Shown piece after piece: positions 35,125 through 41,962 of a DNA stretch of 42,778 nt. The stretch covers positions 1 through 42,778 of the forward strand of contig MAYW01000023.1 in assembly GCA_001723765.1 (NCBI GenBank). The letters run 5' to 3'. The translations under genes were made by a program, and so were the position numbers. The number at the start of each line of letters is the position of its first letter. Position 1 is the first letter of the stretch. The notes beneath the pieces were generated by a model. The model was not told where the DNA came from. It saw only the letters and a program-made list of their open reading frames with translations, and ran no database searches. This stretch comes from Candidatus Scalindua rubra. Its GTDB lineage: Bacteria; Planctomycetota; Brocadiia; Brocadiales; Scalinduaceae.

Positions 35125-35285
35125 TTATATATTCAATGCTATCTTCTTTGGAGATATAGGATTACCAAAAATATCTATATTCATGCACTCCTTGCCTTCT
35201 CAAGCCTTTGCTTGACCAGCTTGCAAACAAACCAATAAACATTATCCCTCTCTGCCTGACACAGGCCGAAAATGTCGAATTCAAT
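35125..35285 (-). pseudogene. Methylase-like tail (copy 2) plus the first codons of a coupled gene
   Basis: 35285-35181 encodes EFDIFGLCQAERDNVYWFVC and KLVKQRLEKARSA, then TGA: a second, diverged copy of the tail at 34275-34433. Its TGA overlaps an ATG (35184, ATGA) that opens MNIDIFGNPISPKKIALNI before a stop at 35125. That is what a restriction-modification operon with a coupled downstream gene would leave after deletion. Confidence 0.5.
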
Positions 35286-35304
35286 CCCCTCTAAAAAGAG
35301 GGGA

Positions 35305-35478
35305 TTAAGGGGTGTGTTCCTTTTCATATTTCCTAATAAAATCTACTATGCTTATTAGTACATTCTCTGTGTTATTCATCACATCTTCATCTTCCATAAA
35401 TACCGGCTGTCTGTAATTGCCCCTTTGGGTGATATGATGTGGATATCCTTTTGCTACATCTCTTACTATCCGTAGCAT
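35305..35478 (-). pseudogene. Truncated REP-type transposase N-terminus (copy 1)
   Basis: A 57-codon frame begins MLRIVRDVAKGYPHHITQRG and continues NYRQPVFMEDED, the standard N-terminus of IS200-like/RAYT transposases (the family pattern HHITQRGNRRQ). It then runs into unrelated sequence and stops. The upstream flank (35488-35528) encodes AYFIDIEFPVL and a stop, identical in kind to the flank of copy 2 at 36640. So a segment of about 165 bases has been duplicated (35371-35537 and 36501-36687). Confidence 0.7.
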
Positions 35479-35588
35479 GCTAAAAATCTACAATACAGGA
35501 AACTCTATGTCAATAAAATAGGCGCTGTCTCTATTATCTCTAGGGGCTCACTTGAATGAATATACAGGATTTCCTAAATATTGGATTA

Positions 35589-35664
35589 GGGCGCATGGCT
35601 CAGTGGCTAGAGTGCTTGCTTCACACTCAATAGATCGTCCGTTCAAGTCGGATTGCGCCCACCA
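35589..35664 (+). tRNA. tRNA-Val (anticodon CAC) with a weakened anticodon stem
   Basis: A 76-base cloverleaf: acceptor GGGCGCA/TGCGCCC, D arm GCTC/GAGT, T arm GTCCG/CGGAT with loop TTCAAGT, encoded CCA. The anticodon loop TTCACAC gives CAC. The anticodon stem is CTTGC facing TCAAT, so positions 27-43 (C-T) and 31-39 (C-T) do not pair; the expected GCAAG would differ at exactly these two bases. It may be decaying or only marginally functional. It sits in the accessory island next to transposase remnants. No second copy of its 3' end was seen that would mark an attachment site. Confidence 0.8.
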
Positions 35665-35701
35665 TATCTGACAATGGGTTATAGAGTTTCCGTGACGGTT
35701 A

Positions 35702-35959
35702 TTACTTCTTTTCAAACCGCTTAGTCAAGAATGAAGAAAATAACAACAATGAATCCAAATTTTCACCTTGTTCTTTTGCTTCTGCGTCTAAGGCTCTAAG
35801 ATGATTTATTTTTTGTGATAGAGTTAAATCTGGTTCATACAGAATCGTATTAGCTCTTTTTACATATGAAGGACTCATACTCACTCTTTTTACATAAGAA
35901 GTATCTAAACATCCACTAGTAAAAATTATTAAAAATAAAATCATAAATATCTTTCTCAT
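35702..35959 (-). CDS. Small putative lipoprotein
   Basis: An 85-residue protein with a lipoprotein signal: MRKIFMILFLIIFTSGC, with the lipobox ending at Cys17. The mature part has a short internal duplication (SYVKR at about residues 21-25 and again at 31-35) and a helical C-terminus. Family unknown. A modest AGAGATGA site precedes the ATG. It is the only gene in the island with an export signal. It could be genuine cargo or host-derived. Confidence 0.5.
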   Translation of the reverse strand: MRKIFMILFLIIFTSGCLDTSYVKRVSMSPSYVKRANTILYEPDLTLSQKINHLRALDAEAKEQGENLDSLLLFSSFLTKRFEKK

Positions 35960-36405
35960 AATTCATCTCTTTTACTTTGATTGTGTAATTTACGTATAGG
36001 ATATTCTGCAAATTAGCGACCAAATGAAACTAATTTAATAATATCAAAAATAGTTTCAAATGCCAAGACAAAGCCTGAAAAATGTGGCCCCTACGAGGCA
36101 GATATAATTATAATATCATTCATTATTCGATATTAATGATAGTTATTCATTGACGGTTACGTCATTTCTCTTTTCCTCCAAAATGATTGACACTTCCCTT
36201 TAAAAATAAACGTTATCAAAAAGCTTCTGCTCTATCCTTTCAACCTCTCCCCCTACCCGTCCGAACGGCAAGGCCGGTCGGGAACTACACACGTCGAAAT
36301 AAGTATCAGGCTGGTAGTCGGGGGGACATATGGACATATAGGGACAGAGACTATTTATTCCTTTTCTTTCTTGGTCTCCCATGTGCGTCCCATGTGCCCA
36401 TGGGG
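35960..36405. other. Spacer with a TAAATTAG-type palindrome
   Basis: About 450 bases with no supported gene. At 36010-36036 AAATTAG faces CTAATTT around GCGACCAAATGAAA, a further copy of the dispersed element. 36187-36417 is open on the plus strand, but its translation is a mixture of repeat-derived low-complexity residues. It contains CCGTCCGAACGGCAAGGCCGG, a variant of the CCCGAACGACG hairpin. The end near 36330-36400 is the usual trailer of a REP-type transposase remnant. Confidence 0.5.
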
Positions 36406-36630
36406 TTAGGCAATTAATCTTCTTCCAAATATCCTTTCCAGCACTTTGATAAAGCTACCATCTTCAGAGGGGGGCGACCTGTCATAGCAATTTTCATGAT
36501 GTTATTTGTCACAACTTCATCTTCCATAAATACCGGCTGCCTGTAATTGCCCCTTTGGGTGATATGTCAACGATGCGCCGCAGGCGTGATGTGGATATCC
36601 TTTTGCTACATCTCTTACTATTCGTAGCAT
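36406..36630 (-). pseudogene. REP-type transposase remnant (copy 2), internally deleted and interrupted
   Basis: Starts MLRIVRDVAKGYPHH like copy 1, then carries an extra 22 bases (GCCTGCGGCGCATCGTTGAC core, within 36565-36592) that break the frame. After NYRQPVFMEDE in the restored frame, the middle of the gene is missing and the sequence passes to SEDGSFIKVLERIFGRRLIA, the usual transposase C-terminus. Both ends of the gene are thus present with the HUH/Tyr core deleted, so it is a non-autonomous relic. Confidence 0.65.
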
Positions 36631-36639
36631 GCTAAAAAT

Positions 36640-36954
36640 CTACAATACGGGATACTCTATATCAATAAAATAGGCTGTCCCTATTATAGTCCCTATTATA
36701 TCTACAAAGGCAAATCCCTTTCCCAATTCAAGAATAAAATCTCGAAGATGGTCAATTAACTTTTGCTCTAATTGAGATTCAGTATAATAACTCTTCTCAG
36801 GGTAGAAATTGTAAATAAAGATTAATTGAAAGCCAGAAATATTGAAATAAGCGGTTGAAACATCAAAAGTCTTTTGATCTTGTAATATTTTGTTCAGCTC
36901 TTCAAATAGCTTAAGCTTGTTATTGTCTATTATTAAGCTTTCAGGTCGGTACAT
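36640..36954 (-). pseudogene. Chimeric nuclease/helicase remnant ORF
   Basis: A 104-residue frame joining two unlike pieces. The N-terminus (KLFEELNKILQDQKTFDVST followed by AYFNISGFQLI) resembles the start of PLD-like/SNF2 helicases. The C-terminal part (LIDHLRDFILELGKGFAFVD...AYFIDIEYPVL) resembles the end of DUF1016/YhcG PDDEXK nucleases, which are found in restriction contexts. Both assignments are from memory of motifs. The last dozen codons are within the 165-base duplication. It is probably a deletion joint between defence genes rather than a working protein. Confidence 0.45.
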
Positions 36955-36981
36955 GATTTATTTACCTTTTGTAATATTTTA

Positions 36982-37125
36982 CTATTCTAGCCCTATCCTC
37001 GATTTCTTTGTTTCCTTTGTAATAAATATCTTTAAATCATCTTCCAGGGTTTTAAATTTTTTTAGAAGTTTCTTTATATCCTTCTCAAATTCAGGAAGAT
37101 GGGATATTTTATGAAATGTCTTCAA
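36982..37125 (-). pseudogene. Truncated toxin-like frame following the Panacea remnant
   Basis: A 47-codon frame from TTG 37125 reads KTFHKISHLPEFEKDIKKLL and KKFKTLEDDLKIFI, a basic helical pattern typical of small proteins paired with Panacea/SocA-type antitoxins, then stops early. It overlaps the end of the Panacea frame by 17 bases, as expected of a toxin-antitoxin operon. Confidence 0.4.
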
Positions 37126-37516
37126 CGTATTCTCTTACTGAATAGGGGGGTGTTCTGTAAAAGACAGACTCATATTCGATAATATCTTGATCTTTTGTGG
37201 TTAGCCAGGGAACATCGTTGTGAGAGTATTCACTTATTTGAGCAGCGTTTATTTCAGAAAGCCTGTTCAATGTATCGTTAATCACCTCAATTTCATTTGC
37301 CTTTAATTTGGAAAGGTCTGCTTTTCTCAGAGGTAAGTACTTAGTCTGTGGGTATTCGAAATAGCTGCTTTCAACTTTTATGATTTCTTCATCTTTAATC
37401 ATTTTGTCAGCTATTTTTTGGAATTCTATTGGGGTTGGTCCATAGCGATTTTTAATATAAGTGGCTCCTATCAATTGCTCCTCATACTTTTCATAGAAAT
37501 CAAAGTCAATGTTACA
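37109..37516 (-). pseudogene. 5'-truncated Panacea (DUF4065/SocA-like) antitoxin
   Basis: The C-terminal two thirds of a Panacea domain: IDFDFYEKYEEQLIGATYIK, NRYGPTPIEFQKIADKMI, then IEVINDTLNRLSEINAAQIS and HNDVPW. The frame is open right up to the gcvPA stop codon (first codon 37516-37514, in the gcvPA frame), and the normal N-terminus is absent. A TTG at 37474 could start a 121-residue piece. The joint with gcvPA shows where foreign DNA met the glycine cleavage operon. Confidence 0.65.
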
Positions 37517-38872
37517 CTAGATAATGTTTGAAATGTTAAGAACTAGTTTGTCTATATCTTTTTTGGTCTTTGTTTCTGTTACACACAGAAGCATGGCATT
37601 CTGTGTGTCTGGATAAAGGCTTGATATATCAAGACCGCCTATTATGCCAGCTTCAAAGAGGCGTTTGTTTATATCTTTTATTTTGCAGTCACCAGAAATC
37701 TTTATGGCGAACTCGTTAAAGAAGGGTTTATTAAATAAGGGTTCTATCCATTCAAGCTCACATAGTTTGGTTATTGTATAATGACTTTTATAAACATTCA
37801 ATTCGCCTACTTCTATTATTCCGGCTTTGCCTAATGTCGAAAGATAGATGCATGTCCTGAGCGCTAATAGTTGTTGATTAGTACAGATGTTCGATGTTGC
37901 CTTTCCACGTCGGATATGTTGTTCTCTTGCTTGAAGTGTAAGTACAAACGCACGTCTACCTTTTGAATCTGTGGTAGCGCCCGCAAGCCTTCCCGGCATC
38001 TTTCTCATAAGTTCTTTGCTGGTTGCAAAAAAACCTGCATGCGGTCCACCATAATAAACATAGTTACCCAATCCCTGTATGTCTCCAACTGCGATGTCTG
38101 CATTGTACTCACCCGGGGGTTTGATTATGCCTAATGCCATAGGATTTACGCATGCGACAAAGAGGGCTTCATTCTTATGGGTTATTTCTGCAAGTTCTTC
38201 AGTGTCTTCAAGACATCCAAAGAAGTTTGGTGTTTGTATTAAGACACAAGCAGTATTTTTGTCAATCTTGGATTCAAGGTCTGTGACAGACGTAATTCCA
38301 TTATCCATTTCAAGCTCAATGAGCTTAACATCTAGCCCCTGAAGGTAAGTTGACAACACTTCTCTGTATTCAGGATGAACGGTTTTCGAAACAATAACCT
38401 TTTCTTTTTGTTTGTACCTTAAAGCAAGAACTGCCGCCTCTGCCAGGGATGATGCCCCATCGTACATGGAGGCGTTTGCCACGTCCATTGCCAGTAATTC
38501 ACACATCATACTCTGGAATTCGTAGATTCCCTGTAGCGTTCCCTGACTTACCTCTGGTTGGTAAGGAGTATAGCAGGTGTAAAATTCACCTCTACTACTT
38601 AAATGGTCAACCACACTTGGGATGAAGTGTTCGTACGCTCCTGCGCCAAGATATGAAGTATATTTATTTAGGTTTGAATTTTTGTCGCTTAATGACTTGA
38701 GGGAGTGTCTTAACTCCATCTCTGACATTCCGTCAGGTATGTTTATTGGTTTGCATAGCAGTTCTTTCGGTATGTCCTCCAGAAGGTCATCAACTGACTT
38801 GACCCCGATTTCTTTAAGCATTATTTTAATATCAGACTCGGTGTTGGGAGTATAGTTTATTTTGTTTGGCAC
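37517..38872 (-). CDS. gcvPA: Glycine dehydrogenase (decarboxylating) subunit 1
   Basis: N-terminal half of the split P-protein of the glycine cleavage system. Family phrases include YLGAGAYEHFIPSVVDHL, FYTCYTPYQPEVSQGTLQGI, YDGASSLAEAA and RGKATSNICTNQQLLAL. Length 451 aa is normal, so the gene itself is complete despite the inserted DNA after its stop. It overlaps gcvH by 16 bases, giving tight coupling gcvT-gcvH-gcvPA. The matching subunit gcvPB lies beyond the accessory island. Confidence 0.95.
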   Translation of the reverse strand: MPNKINYTPNTESDIKIMLKEIGVKSVDDLLEDIPKELLCKPINIPDGMSEMELRHSLKSLSDKNSNLNKYTSYLGAGAYEHFIPSVVDHLSSRGEFYTCYTPYQPEVSQGTLQGIYEFQSMMCELLAMDVANASMYDGASSLAEAAVLALRYKQKEKVIVSKTVHPEYREVLSTYLQGLDVKLIELEMDNGITSVTDLESKIDKNTACVLIQTPNFFGCLEDTEELAEITHKNEALFVACVNPMALGIIKPPGEYNADIAVGDIQGLGNYVYYGGPHAGFFATSKELMRKMPGRLAGATTDSKGRRAFVLTLQAREQHIRRGKATSNICTNQQLLALRTCIYLSTLGKAGIIEVGELNVYKSHYTITKLCELEWIEPLFNKPFFNEFAIKISGDCKIKDINKRLFEAGIIGGLDISSLYPDTQNAMLLCVTETKTKKDIDKLVLNISNII

Positions 38873-39243
38873 AATTCTTCGTACTCCTTATTTGACATAA
38901 GATTCGTTAATAGTTGAGGATCTTCCATTTCTATAACAAAAAACCAGCCTTTGCCGTAAGGGTCTTCATTTACTAATTGAGGATTGTTTCCAAGATCGTT
39001 ATTTATTTCTGTAACTTTACCAGATACTGGTGCATAGATATCATAAGCGGCTTTAACTGATTCGATAACGGCGCATGCCTTACCTGCTTCGACATTGGTA
39101 TCTAAAGCTGGCAATTCCACATAAACAACATCACCAAGCTCATTTTGTGCATGTGACGTGATACCTATCCTGACTTTATTTTCTCCTTCTTTCTTTGCCC
39201 ACTCATGGGTTTTTGCATAGAACAAATCTTCTGGAAAATTCAT
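38857..39243 (-). CDS. gcvH: Glycine cleavage system H protein
   Basis: Lipoyl carrier that shuttles the aminomethyl group between P-, T- and L-proteins. The lipoylated residue is Lys64 in VIESVKAAYDIYAPVSG. The length (128 aa) and start MNFPEDLFYAKTHEWAK are typical. Its ATG abuts the gcvT stop codon with no gap, with AAAGGTAG as ribosome site inside the end of gcvT. Its lipoylation would be carried out by the ligase encoded at 31009-31818. Confidence 0.96.
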   Translation of the reverse strand: MNFPEDLFYAKTHEWAKKEGENKVRIGITSHAQNELGDVVYVELPALDTNVEAGKACAVIESVKAAYDIYAPVSGKVTEINNDLGNNPQLVNEDPYGKGWFFVIEMEDPQLLTNLMSNKEYEELCQTK

Positions 39244-40344
39244 TTAGCTACCTTTCTTTGTGATAAAGGGTGTATTTACAATTTTAGCAGGAAAATCTGT
39301 ATCCCTGATTCTTATGCTAACCCGACTTTTATGTTCTGCAATATGTTTGAGAACATAACCGAAACCTATGCCTATTTCCAGGGTAGGGCTGAAAGTTCCA
39401 CTTGTTACTTTGCCTATGACATTATTATGATAGATTATTCCATTATTTGTCCTCGGTATCCCCTTATCAAGCAACTTAAATGCAACAAACATTCTCTTTA
39501 ATCCATATTTCTTTAGTCTTAATAATGAATCTTTCCCTATAAAGTCTGATTTGTTAAATTTTACAGTCCAGCCTAAATTTGCTTCTAGTGGTGTTATTGA
39601 ATCGTCAATATCGTTACCGTAGAGGAGGTAACCAGCCTCTAAACGCAATGTGTTTCTTGCGCCTAAGCCTGCAGGTTCTAATCCTGTGTCTTTACCTTTT
39701 TCAAGTAATATATTCCATAAGTCTACGCAATGTGAATTGTTGACAAAGATTTCAAATCCATCCTCTCCCGTGTAACCTGTTCTGGATACTGTGAGTTGCA
39801 TTTCTCCCACAGTTATTTCCATAAATTGGAAACGTGAGAGAGTTGTACATTCCTCACCGAATACCAGTCGTATTATGTCTTCAGATTTTGGCCCTTGAAC
39901 AGCCAGAAGTGATATCTGGTCACTTAAATTATTTATATTCACATTATTTGTTTTGAATTTATTTATCCATTTATTATCTTTATTAGTATTGGCACAATTT
40001 ACTACGAGCATGTATTTCTCAGGATTGTATTTAAAAACTACAATATCATCAATGATTCCACCTTCATCATCACAAATAGGAGTATATGCGGCTTTATAAT
40101 TTGGGAGGTTACTAACGTCATTGGTTATAATCCTTTGAACAAATTCTGTTGCTCCTTTGCCCATTATAGCTATTTCTCCCATATGTGAGATATCGAAAAG
40201 ACCGGCATTGTTTCTTACGTTTTTATGTTCATGTATAATGCTGCTATATTGTAAGGGCATTAGGAAGTTATGGTAATCCACAATCTTGGCGCCAAAATCC
40301 AAATGCACTTCATATAATGGTGTTTTCTTATTACTATTGATCAA
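39244..40344 (-). CDS. gcvT: Aminomethyltransferase (glycine cleavage T protein)
   Basis: Transfers the methylene from aminomethyl-GcvH to tetrahydrofolate and releases ammonia. Typical signatures: DFGAKIVDYHNFLMPLQY, GLFDISHMGEI, SRTGYTGEDGFEIFV and GLGARNTLRLEAGYLLYG. Length 366 aa is normal. The start is TTG at 40344 with AAAAGGA 7 bases upstream; the residue pattern before the first conserved block supports it. First gene of the operon, about 58 bases downstream of a good promoter. No L-protein gene is in the window. Confidence 0.95.
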   Translation of the reverse strand: MINSNKKTPLYEVHLDFGAKIVDYHNFLMPLQYSSIIHEHKNVRNNAGLFDISHMGEIAIMGKGATEFVQRIITNDVSNLPNYKAAYTPICDDEGGIIDDIVVFKYNPEKYMLVVNCANTNKDNKWINKFKTNNVNINNLSDQISLLAVQGPKSEDIIRLVFGEECTTLSRFQFMEITVGEMQLTVSRTGYTGEDGFEIFVNNSHCVDLWNILLEKGKDTGLEPAGLGARNTLRLEAGYLLYGNDIDDSITPLEANLGWTVKFNKSDFIGKDSLLRLKKYGLKRMFVAFKLLDKGIPRTNNGIIYHNNVIGKVTSGTFSPTLEIGIGFGYVLKHIAEHKSRVSIRIRDTDFPAKIVNTPFITKKGS

Positions 40345-40630
40345 CAGAATATCCTTTTCTAAATAAAAATAAGAATTTCCTTGTAAAGTTTAAGTCGTAT
40401 TAATATATTAAAATTTAATAAGAATTTCAAAAGGTTAAATATCTTGGAAATTTAAAAAAACATTCTATCAATTTTTAATCATAATGGAAATGTTTCTTTA
40501 TTTACCTGTAAGAATACATAGTCATGTGGACAGGATAAAAAGTACATAGCAAGAGTAACGTCAATGCTATTCATCGCTTTGTAGGACTTTTCTAACGGGA
40601 TTTCTCATTTTGCGGAGCAAAACATCTAAA
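40345..40630. other. Divergent intergenic region upstream of gcvT
   Basis: Contains the gcvT promoter (40402-40430) and then AT-rich sequence. The short dyad CATTTTGC/GCAAAAC (40607-40623) matches one beside the palindrome at 22203. No glycine riboswitch fold was recognised. Confidence 0.5.
40402..40430 (-). promoter_or_regulatory. Sigma70-type promoter of the glycine cleavage operon
   Basis: On the minus strand TTGAAA (40425-40430), 17-base spacer, TATATT (40402-40407); each hexamer is 5/6 consensus. The leader to the TTG start of gcvT is about 50 bases, too short for a tandem glycine riboswitch. Confidence 0.7.
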
Positions 40631-40701
40631 CCTGTCCTGACGACAGGTCAGGATTAGTGACATGAGCTAAGCTCAGCTTTGCTGAAAGGAGCTGATTTAT
40701 G
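40631..40701 (+). repeat. TAAATTAG-type element supplying RBS and start codon to the cupin gene
   Basis: Begins with the dyad CCTGTC/GACAGG (40631-40646). ATTAGTGAC (40653-40661) and CTGAAAGGAGCTGATTTA (40682-40699) are the two halves of the element, separated by a 20-base insert that contains AGCTAAGCTCAGCTTTGC (40665-40682, identical to 22906-22923). The GAAAGGAG (40684-40691) is the cupin ribosome site, and the arm runs into its ATG (40699-40701), the same geometry as at short nfeD. Confidence 0.75.
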
Positions 40702-41049
40702 AAAGTAATGAATTATATAGATGTACCTCCAGAGACAATAGAAGAAGGAGCGCGTGGTGTGCAGATAAGATGGATTATTACTGAGGAGATGGGAGCAAAA
40801 AACTTTGTCATGAGACACTTTGAGATATCACCTGAAGGTTATACTCCTTTACATAGTCATGATTGGGAGCATGAAGTATTTATTTTAAATGGTAACGGGA
40901 TTATTGTTGGAGATGGGGCAGAAAAGCCTTTTGGTCAAGGAGACGTAATCTTTGTTACTGGAAATGAGCTGCATCAATTTAAGAATTCTGGTGATAAGAC
41001 TTTGTCGTTATTATGTTTGATACCTTCAAAAGAAAGGTGTAATTTATGA
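40699..41049 (+). CDS. Cupin-domain protein
   Basis: Single-domain cupin of 116 residues. Motif 1 is GYTPLHSHDWEHEVFILNGNG with the metal ligands His-x-His and Glu. Motif 2 is GDVIFVTGNELHQF with the third His. It should bind a metal ion; catalytic or sensory role is unknown. The ribosome site and start lie in the palindromic element upstream. Its TGA overlaps the next ATG (ATGATG), so it is coupled to the coiled-coil membrane protein. It is divergent from the glycine cleavage operon. Confidence 0.88.
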   Translation: MKVMNYIDVPPETIEEGARGVQIRWIITEEMGAKNFVMRHFEISPEGYTPLHSHDWEHEVFILNGNGIIVGDGAEKPFGQGDVIFVTGNELHQFKNSGDKTLSLLCLIPSKERCNL

Positions 41050-41627
41050 TGCAAGACTCAAGGGTTAAGAGACTCCTTATTGTTAGCGTTATACTGGTTT
41101 TTATATGCATAATAAGTATATTTGTTTCCGCAAAATCTATAGAAAAATACAGAAATAAGGTCGTTGAAACAACATCGTTAGAGCAAAAGCTTGAGGATCT
41201 TGAACAGGATATTAAAAAATTAGACATTAAAATTAAAGAACTCGAGGCCAGGAGATATGACCTGAGTTTGGAAAAAGAACAAGTAAGTAAAGATTATTCA
41301 ACCATTAAAGATAAATATGTATCCCTTGGAAAGACAATAAAGACATTAGAAAGGGATGTTAATAATTTGCAGAAAATATTGAAAAATATTGGAGAGGATG
41401 AAGCCGATTTTGAGATAGCTGATGAAGATAGTAGCGAAGTTGAGTCACAATTAAAAGTGCTACAAAGTCGAAATGATAAATTGCTTAAAGCGCTTGCAGC
41501 AAAGACAAAGGAAAAGATGATACTCAAGATTGCATTCGAAGCACAGGCAAAAAGATTGGGTCTGTCAGACAAATACGACCCGGAGTTAAAAGAGATATTA
41601 AAAAAACTTGTAACCAGTCTGCAGTAA
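41046..41627 (+). CDS. Membrane-anchored coiled-coil protein
   Basis: Not assigned to a family. 193 residues: an N-terminal transmembrane helix (about 9-27, LLIVSVILVFICIISIFV), then heptad-rich coiled coil from about 35 to 165 (LEQKLEDLEQDIKKLDIKIK and similar) with an acidic break near DEADFEIADEDSSE. Topology suggests a periplasmic coiled coil. ATG overlaps the cupin stop by 4 bases. A weak hairpin GATTTATC/GATAAATC (41639-41663) follows and may end the transcript. Confidence 0.7.
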   Translation: MMQDSRVKRLLIVSVILVFICIISIFVSAKSIEKYRNKVVETTSLEQKLEDLEQDIKKLDIKIKELEARRYDLSLEKEQVSKDYSTIKDKYVSLGKTIKTLERDVNNLQKILKNIGEDEADFEIADEDSSEVESQLKVLQSRNDKLLKALAAKTKEKMILKIAFEAQAKRLGLSDKYDPELKEILKKLVTSLQ

Positions 41628-41962
41628 ACCCCGTTGGAGATTTATCTTTAAAAAGGATAAATCAACATTCGATATGTATTTTTTCCCTCGCTTGTATGGA
41701 CGAGTTAACTTTCTACAGGGTAAAAAAATCGTTTACATTTCCACGTAATCTACCTGCCTTAGGCATGACTTTCAACCGGGAGCATTCCCAAATTGTTGTA
41801 CCGGGTTGTTTTGGGTTTTTTGGAGTGCAGTGACCGTGTCACTGCCTGCATCGACACGGTCGATACACTCCATATTCCCCGCCGATATAGGTGTATTGCA
41901 ACAATTTGGGAATGCACCCCTTTCAACCTATTAATAACGTAAACTAATAGAAAAGAGATAAT
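41628..41962. repeat. MITE-like nested palindrome in the spacer before the DUF429 gene
   Basis: Outer 17-bp perfect inverted repeats GCATTCCCAAATTGTTG (41782-41798) and its complement (41899-41915) enclose a second hairpin: TGGAGTG (41821-41827)/CACTCCA (41866-41872) with inner GACCGTGTC (41832-41840)/GACACGGTC (41853-41861). Total 134 bases, no reading frame of note. It looks like a non-autonomous mobile element. The rest of the spacer is featureless apart from a small hairpin near 41640. Confidence 0.7.

Noticed and set aside
35589..35664. tRNA-Val as an integration site with a direct-repeat partner
   Set aside because: I found no second copy of the tRNA 3' end in the island.
36187..36417. 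76-codon plus-strand ORF
   Set aside because: It spans repeats and a transposase trailer, with no ribosome site or protein-like composition.
40345..40698. Glycine riboswitch upstream of gcvT
   Set aside because: The leader after the promoter is only about 50 bases and no tandem aptamer pattern was recognised.
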